Below are positions 60,586 through 64,000 of a stretch of DNA of 64,000 nucleotides, piece after piece. The notes below the pieces were generated by a model. That model did no database searches, was not told where the DNA came from, and saw only the letters and a program-made list of their open reading frames with translations. A program made the translations under genes and the position numbers. Location: the NCBI RefSeq assembly GCF_004361815.1, contig NZ_SNWA01000001.1, positions 372,001 to 436,000 of the forward strand. The letters are read 5' to 3'. The stretch is from Paraburkholderia sp. BL10I2N1. Lineage in GTDB: Bacteria > Pseudomonadota > Gammaproteobacteria > Burkholderiales > Burkholderiaceae. Positions within the stretch are counted from its first letter, which is position 1. Each line of letters opens with the position of its first letter.

Positions 60586-62160
60586 TTACGCAGCGCCCAT
60601 TAGCCGCGCGCGCTGGTCGATCTGAAACACCGCGACCGCTTCCCGCAGCACATCCGCCTGCGCTTCCAGCGATTTCGCCGCGGCCGCGGCTTCCTCGACG
60701 AGCGCCGCGTTGTGCTGCGTGACTTCATCGATCTGGCTGATCGCCTTGTTGACCTGATCGATGCCGTCGCTCTGCTCGTGCGCGGCCGCTTCGATCTCGC
60801 TCATGATGCCGTTCACGCGGCTCACCGAATCCATCGCTTCCTGCATCGTCCTGCGCGCCTCGGCGACGAGCGATGCACCCTGCTCCACCTTCGCGGCCGA
60901 ATCGCCGATCAGCTCCTTGATTTCCTTCGCTGCCGTGCCCGAGCGCTGCGCGAGGCTGCGCACTTCCGACGCCACGACCGCGAAACCACGTCCCTGTTCG
61001 CCCGCCCGCGCCGCTTCGACGGCAGCGTTCAATGCGAGAATGTTGGTCTGGAACGCGATGCCTTCGATCATGCCGATGATCTCAGCGACCTTGCGCGACG
61101 ATTCCGTGATGCCGTCCATCGTCTGCGTCACGCGGGTCACGACATTGCCGCCGCGCGTGACGGTCTCGAGCGCCCCCTGGGCGAGGCGGCTTGCCTGCTT
61201 CGCGTTGTCGGTGTTCTGCCTGACCGTCGCCGACAGTTGCTCCATGCTCGCCGCCGTTTGCTGAAGCGCGGCGGCCTGCTGCTCGGTGCGGCTCGACAGA
61301 TCTGCGTTGCCCGAGGCAATTTCGTTCGCCCCCGTCGTGATCGCTTCCGTGCTGCCGCGCACCTTCAACACCGTATCGACGAGGCCATCGCGCATCTGCG
61401 TCAGCGCGGACAGCAGCTGGCCCATTTCATTGCGCGAGCGCGTCTTGACGGAGATCGTCAGGTCGCCGGCCGCGATGCTGCGAAAGTGCGAGATCGTCCG
61501 GGTCACCGGCTTGACCACCGCCGCCGACAAGCCTGCTCGCGCCATCACGCCGACCACGATTGCGATCACACCGATCGCGCCGAACAGCAGCGTCGCGATT
61601 CGAAGGCGCTCCGCCGCAGTCTCGGCCTGGCGTTGGCCCTCTGTTGTCTGCAGGCGGGCGAGCGCGTCGATCGCTTTCGAATAGGCCGCGTAGTAGGTGT
61701 TGGCCGTTTCGCCCTGGATCGTGCGGAAGGTGTTGAAGTCGTTGTCGCCGAGCGCCTTGAATTCAGGCTCGATCGCGCGGTCGACCAGCTCGGCGCGCGC
61801 CTGTTCGACGGCCTGCGCGAGCTGCTTTTCCTGGTCGCTGGCAAACGGTCCGCCTGCATAGCTGCGAAACGCCGCCGTCGACTCTTCAAGCACCTTGTGT
61901 GCGGCCGGCAGCAGGTCATCGGTCTGCTTGCCGACGCTGAAAAGCGTCTCGTAGCTGCCGAGCGCGAGGCGTACCTGCAGAAGCTTTTCTGAGCTTGCCT
62001 TCAACTGCATCAGCGCGGACGCGCTGTGTTGTACTTCCTCCAGCCCGCTGTTTGTCAGCTTGAGCGCGCCGTAACCGACGCCGATCACAGTCAGCAGAAA
62101 CGCGACGAAGACGCTGATAACCAGCGTCAAACCACCGCGGATGGTGATGTTGTTTAGCAT
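60586..62160 (-). CDS. Methyl-accepting chemotaxis protein (Tar-like)
   Basis: 524 aa. Helix 1 (GLTLVISVFVAFLLTVIGVG), a periplasmic four-helix-bundle ligand domain (about 35-190), helix 2 (about 192-215), HAMP (about 215-270) and a signalling hairpin with the conserved tip EGIAFQTNILALNAAVEAARAGEQGRGFAVVASEVRSLAQRS. The C-terminus has no CheR-docking pentapeptide. The ligand is unknown. The start is supported by GGAGAAAAA. It faces away from the glycosyltransferase gene. Confidence 0.95.
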   Translation of the reverse strand: MLNNITIRGGLTLVISVFVAFLLTVIGVGYGALKLTNSGLEEVQHSASALMQLKASSEKLLQVRLALGSYETLFSVGKQTDDLLPAAHKVLEESTAAFRSYAGGPFASDQEKQLAQAVEQARAELVDRAIEPEFKALGDNDFNTFRTIQGETANTYYAAYSKAIDALARLQTTEGQRQAETAAERLRIATLLFGAIGVIAIVVGVMARAGLSAAVVKPVTRTISHFRSIAAGDLTISVKTRSRNEMGQLLSALTQMRDGLVDTVLKVRGSTEAITTGANEIASGNADLSSRTEQQAAALQQTAASMEQLSATVRQNTDNAKQASRLAQGALETVTRGGNVVTRVTQTMDGITESSRKVAEIIGMIEGIAFQTNILALNAAVEAARAGEQGRGFAVVASEVRSLAQRSGTAAKEIKELIGDSAAKVEQGASLVAEARRTMQEAMDSVSRVNGIMSEIEAAAHEQSDGIDQVNKAISQIDEVTQHNAALVEEAAAAAKSLEAQADVLREAVAVFQIDQRARLMGAA

Positions 62161-62432
62161 TTTTTCTCCGGAACGTCCTGGTCGGGCAGCAGCTGCGCAT
62201 GGTCTCTTTGTGCGTGGTTCGCAACTCGCCGCATCCGGGGTAACGGCGCTTTTCGAGCCCGGATAGATAGGGAATATCCACTAGTGGCGCGGCTTTCGGG
62301 GCGGTTTTGATCCAGTATCTGGGAGAGATCGGCGAGCGCTTCTTGTCCACGGTTTTCAATCACCAGGGCGGCGCTGTTTTTTCGCCTGGAACTGACTCAC
62401 CCTGGATTCAGGGCGCGGTGCGTTTCGTTTGT
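62161..62432. other. Divergent promoter region
   Basis: About 270 bp between the chemotaxis receptor and the sugar-phosphate transferase. No gene is supported. Confidence 0.4.
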
Positions 62433-62438
62433 ATAATT
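62433..62438 (+). promoter_or_regulatory. -10 element before the sugar-phosphate transferase gene
   Basis: TATAAT 27 bp before the ATG at 62465, which argues against the earlier in-frame start at 62429. No clear -35 is seen. Confidence 0.6.
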
Positions 62439-62464
62439 CGGCGTCTTCGCTCAGGCTCACTTTC

Positions 62465-63562
62465 ATGCTCAGTTTTGCGCTCGGCTTTCTCATCTCACTG
62501 CTGGTCACGCTGTTGATCGTGCGTTACGCGCATCTGCATGAGAAGTTCTCCACCGACAGCGATCTGGCTGGCGTGCAAAAATTTCACGCGCGCCCGGTGC
62601 CGCGGATCGGCGGGACAGGGATTCTGCTTGGCCTGATCGTGTCGGCGCTGCAGCTGCATCGGGCCTATCCGGCTGTGTCCGGCGGGATTCTGGGGCTCGT
62701 CGCGTGCGGCATGCCAGCGTTCGCTTCCGGCCTGATCGAGGACGTGACGAAGCGTGTGTCGCCTTTGGTTCGCCTGCTCTGTACGATGGCCGCCGCGGCG
62801 CTTGCCTACTTTTTTCTGAATATCGCCGTGACGCGCATCAGCGTGCCGCCGCTGGACTTCCTGCTCTCCTATGCAGTGGTTTCGTTTGCGGTCACGGTGC
62901 TCGCGGTTGCGGCTCTGGCGAATGCGATCAATATCATCGACGGCTTTAACGGCCTGGCTTCGATGGTCGCGTTCATGATGTTCGCGTCGATGGGTTACGT
63001 CGCGTTCCAGGTGCATGACCCGATCGTGTTGTCGGCGTCGCTCATCATGATGGGCGCGGTGATGGGGTTCTTTATCTGGAATTTCCCGGCGGGATTGATT
63101 TTTCTTGGGGACGGTGGAGCTTATTTTATTGGCTTCATGCTCGCCGAGCTGTCGATCATGCTCGTGATGCGTAATCGTGATGTGTCGGCGTGGTATCCGG
63201 TGCTGCTGTTCATGTATCCGATCTTCGAGACGTGCTTTTCGATTTATCGGAAGAAGTTCATTCGCGGGATGTCACCGGGGATTCCAGATGGCGTGCATCT
63301 GCATATGCTGGTTTATAAGCGGTTGATGCGGTGGGCTGTGGGTGCGAAGACCGCGAGGGAACTGACGCGGCGCAATTCGTTGACTTCGCCGTACCTGTGG
63401 CTGCTGTGTCTGATCGCTGTTATTCCAGCTACCTTGTTCTGGCGGCATACGGTGCATCTGTTTTGTTTTGTGGTTGTGTTTGCGGCTACGTATGTCTGGC
63501 TTTATGCAAGCATTGTGCGGTTCAAGTCGCCGCGGTGGATGGTGGTGAGGAAGGGAAAGTAA
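62465..63562 (+). CDS. WecA/MraY-family undecaprenyl-phosphate sugar-1-phosphate transferase
   Basis: 365 aa with about ten helices. Family motifs: KFHARPVPRIGGTGILLG near the start, ANAINIIDGFNGLASMVAF, FLGDGGAYFIGFMLAELSIML and the cytoplasmic loop PDGVHLHMLVYKR with the His-box. It starts lipid-linked synthesis of O-antigen, exopolysaccharide or a similar polymer at the inner membrane. The neighbouring CapD/WbpM-type gene fits a surface-polysaccharide locus. GC and composition look chromosomal. Confidence 0.9.
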   Translation: MLSFALGFLISLLVTLLIVRYAHLHEKFSTDSDLAGVQKFHARPVPRIGGTGILLGLIVSALQLHRAYPAVSGGILGLVACGMPAFASGLIEDVTKRVSPLVRLLCTMAAAALAYFFLNIAVTRISVPPLDFLLSYAVVSFAVTVLAVAALANAINIIDGFNGLASMVAFMMFASMGYVAFQVHDPIVLSASLIMMGAVMGFFIWNFPAGLIFLGDGGAYFIGFMLAELSIMLVMRNRDVSAWYPVLLFMYPIFETCFSIYRKKFIRGMSPGIPDGVHLHMLVYKRLMRWAVGAKTARELTRRNSLTSPYLWLLCLIAVIPATLFWRHTVHLFCFVVVFAATYVWLYASIVRFKSPRWMVVRKGK

Positions 63563-63588
63563 AAAAGGCGCCTCGGCGCCTTTTTTAT
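63561..63588. terminator. Bidirectional terminator between convergent genes
   Basis: AAAAAAGGCGC - CTCG - GCGCCTTTTTT; A- and T-runs on both sides allow both strands to terminate. Its first base overlaps the transferase stop and its end the stop of the epimerase gene. Confidence 0.92.
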
Positions 63589-64000
63589 TCCGACTGCGAA
63601 GCACCGGCAACCAGGGGTTGTGGCACGCTACGCAGCGGCCCCGCCAACGTAGGTTGGTATTCGGCCACCCAGCGCCTCAGGTCGCGCCGCACTTCGTCAT
63701 CCGACAGCACACGATGCTGCATCAACCACGGCAGAAGCTCGTCGAGCAGGTTATCCGGCACGCCACGCGCCTGAGCGATTCGCAGCTTGGGGTGTGGCGT
63801 ACGCGTGGTTGTCTCGTCGTCGGCCAGCAGTTCTTCGTATAGCTTCTCGCCAGGGCGCAGGCCAGTGAACACGATCCGGATCTGCTCCTCGGTGAATCCG
63901 TAGAGGCGGATCAGGTCTCTCGCCAGATCGACGATCTTCACGGGCTCGCCCATATCCAGAATGAAGATCTCGCCGCCACGCCCCATGCTCGATGCCTGCA
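63585..64000 (-). CDS. CapD/WbpM-type nucleotide-sugar epimerase/dehydratase (C-terminal part)
   Basis: At least 138 aa; the frame is open to base 64000, so the N-terminal part is outside. ASSMGRGGEIFILDMGEPVKIVDLARDLIRLYG and IRIVFTGLRPGEKLYEELL are typical of the C-terminal NAD(P)-binding half of membrane-anchored 4,6-dehydratases that make bacillosamine-type sugars. It converges on the WecA-like gene. Confidence 0.9.
   Translation of the reverse strand, partial: QASSMGRGGEIFILDMGEPVKIVDLARDLIRLYGFTEEQIRIVFTGLRPGEKLYEELLADDETTTRTPHPKLRIAQARGVPDNLLDELLPWLMQHRVLSDDEVRRDLRRWVAEYQPTLAGPLRSVPQPLVAGASQSE

Noticed and set aside
60712..61992. 426-aa plus-strand frame opposite the chemotaxis receptor
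   Set aside because: Arg/Asp/Leu-rich antisense frame; the minus strand has the full receptor signature.
1..64000. CRISPR array or CRISPR-associated genes
   Set aside because: No set of regularly spaced direct repeats of 24-40 bp was seen; TnpB genes belong to IS605-type elements, not to a Cas12 locus.
1..64000. tRNA or rRNA genes marking an ICE attachment site
   Set aside because: I recognised no tRNA or rRNA sequence, including near the module's right edge (60388-60585).

Overview
The high GC content, strong third-position GC bias and gene families (RND pump, OmpC-type porin, frequent TnpB and IS5/IS110 elements) suggest a Burkholderiales bacterium, most likely Paraburkholderia or Burkholderia. 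The genus is an inference from style; no rRNA or tRNA gene was seen. The window mixes ordinary chromosomal operons, a decayed accessory zone, an amide-uptake/amidase island and a nearly complete conjugation module. Region 1 (1-9.0 kb): the tail of a TnpB gene with its right-end hairpin, a periplasmic HtrA/Deg protease facing a bacterioferritin-like gene, a secreted virginiamycin-B-lyase-family propeller, and a three-gene operon (ABC ATPase, fused FtsX-type double permease, AttH/CrtC lipocalin-like protein) resembling attEFGH. Region 2 (9.0-18.0 kb): a beta-rich adhesin or S-layer fragment ending in a terminator, a TumE/TumA-type toxin-antitoxin pair, a complete stand-alone tnpB with reRNA-like end, and a three-gene tripartite RND efflux operon. 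Region 3 (18.0-25.2 kb) is a graveyard: frameshifted APS kinase and alpha/beta hydrolase, HigB with a HigA broken by an 11-bp duplication, a truncated cyclic-phosphate receiver gene, an integrase tail, VapBC inside a 38-bp inverted repeat, an IS110/IS1111-type element, two IS5 remnants and IS21-like end repeats. Region 4 (25.2-36.9 kb): a porin, a DUF1185 protein, an amidase and a Liv/Urt-type five-gene ABC transporter on the minus strand, an XRE regulator with three copies of its probable operator, a second amidase and a GntR/FCD regulator. AT-rich repeated sites in front of the amidases and the GntR gene suggest one regulon for import and hydrolysis of an amide. Region 5 (36.9-41.2 kb): sparse; an intact LuxR receptor next to a luxI cut to its first 80 codons, two hypothetical genes and a good oriT candidate. 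Region 6 (41.2-60.4 kb): about 19 kb transcribed leftward with mostly overlapping genes: AlpA regulator, a small Q/sigma-region-4-like protein, two tandem terminators, ParA, a secreted protein, VirB1-B2-B3-B4-B6-B5-B7-B8-B9-B10-B11, a coupling protein split in two ORFs, a primase, a KfrB-type protein, MobC and a relaxase. No integrase or ParB was seen with it. Region 7 (60.6-64 kb): a methyl-accepting chemotaxis protein, a WecA/MraY-family sugar-phosphate transferase and the end of a CapD/WbpM-type epimerase, which look like chromosomal exopolysaccharide genes. The most testable unusual points are the terminator/antiterminator-like leader of the conjugation operon, the oriT candidate, the split coupling protein, the VirB4 Walker B substitution, the broken HigA, and the inverted-repeat-bracketed VapBC block.
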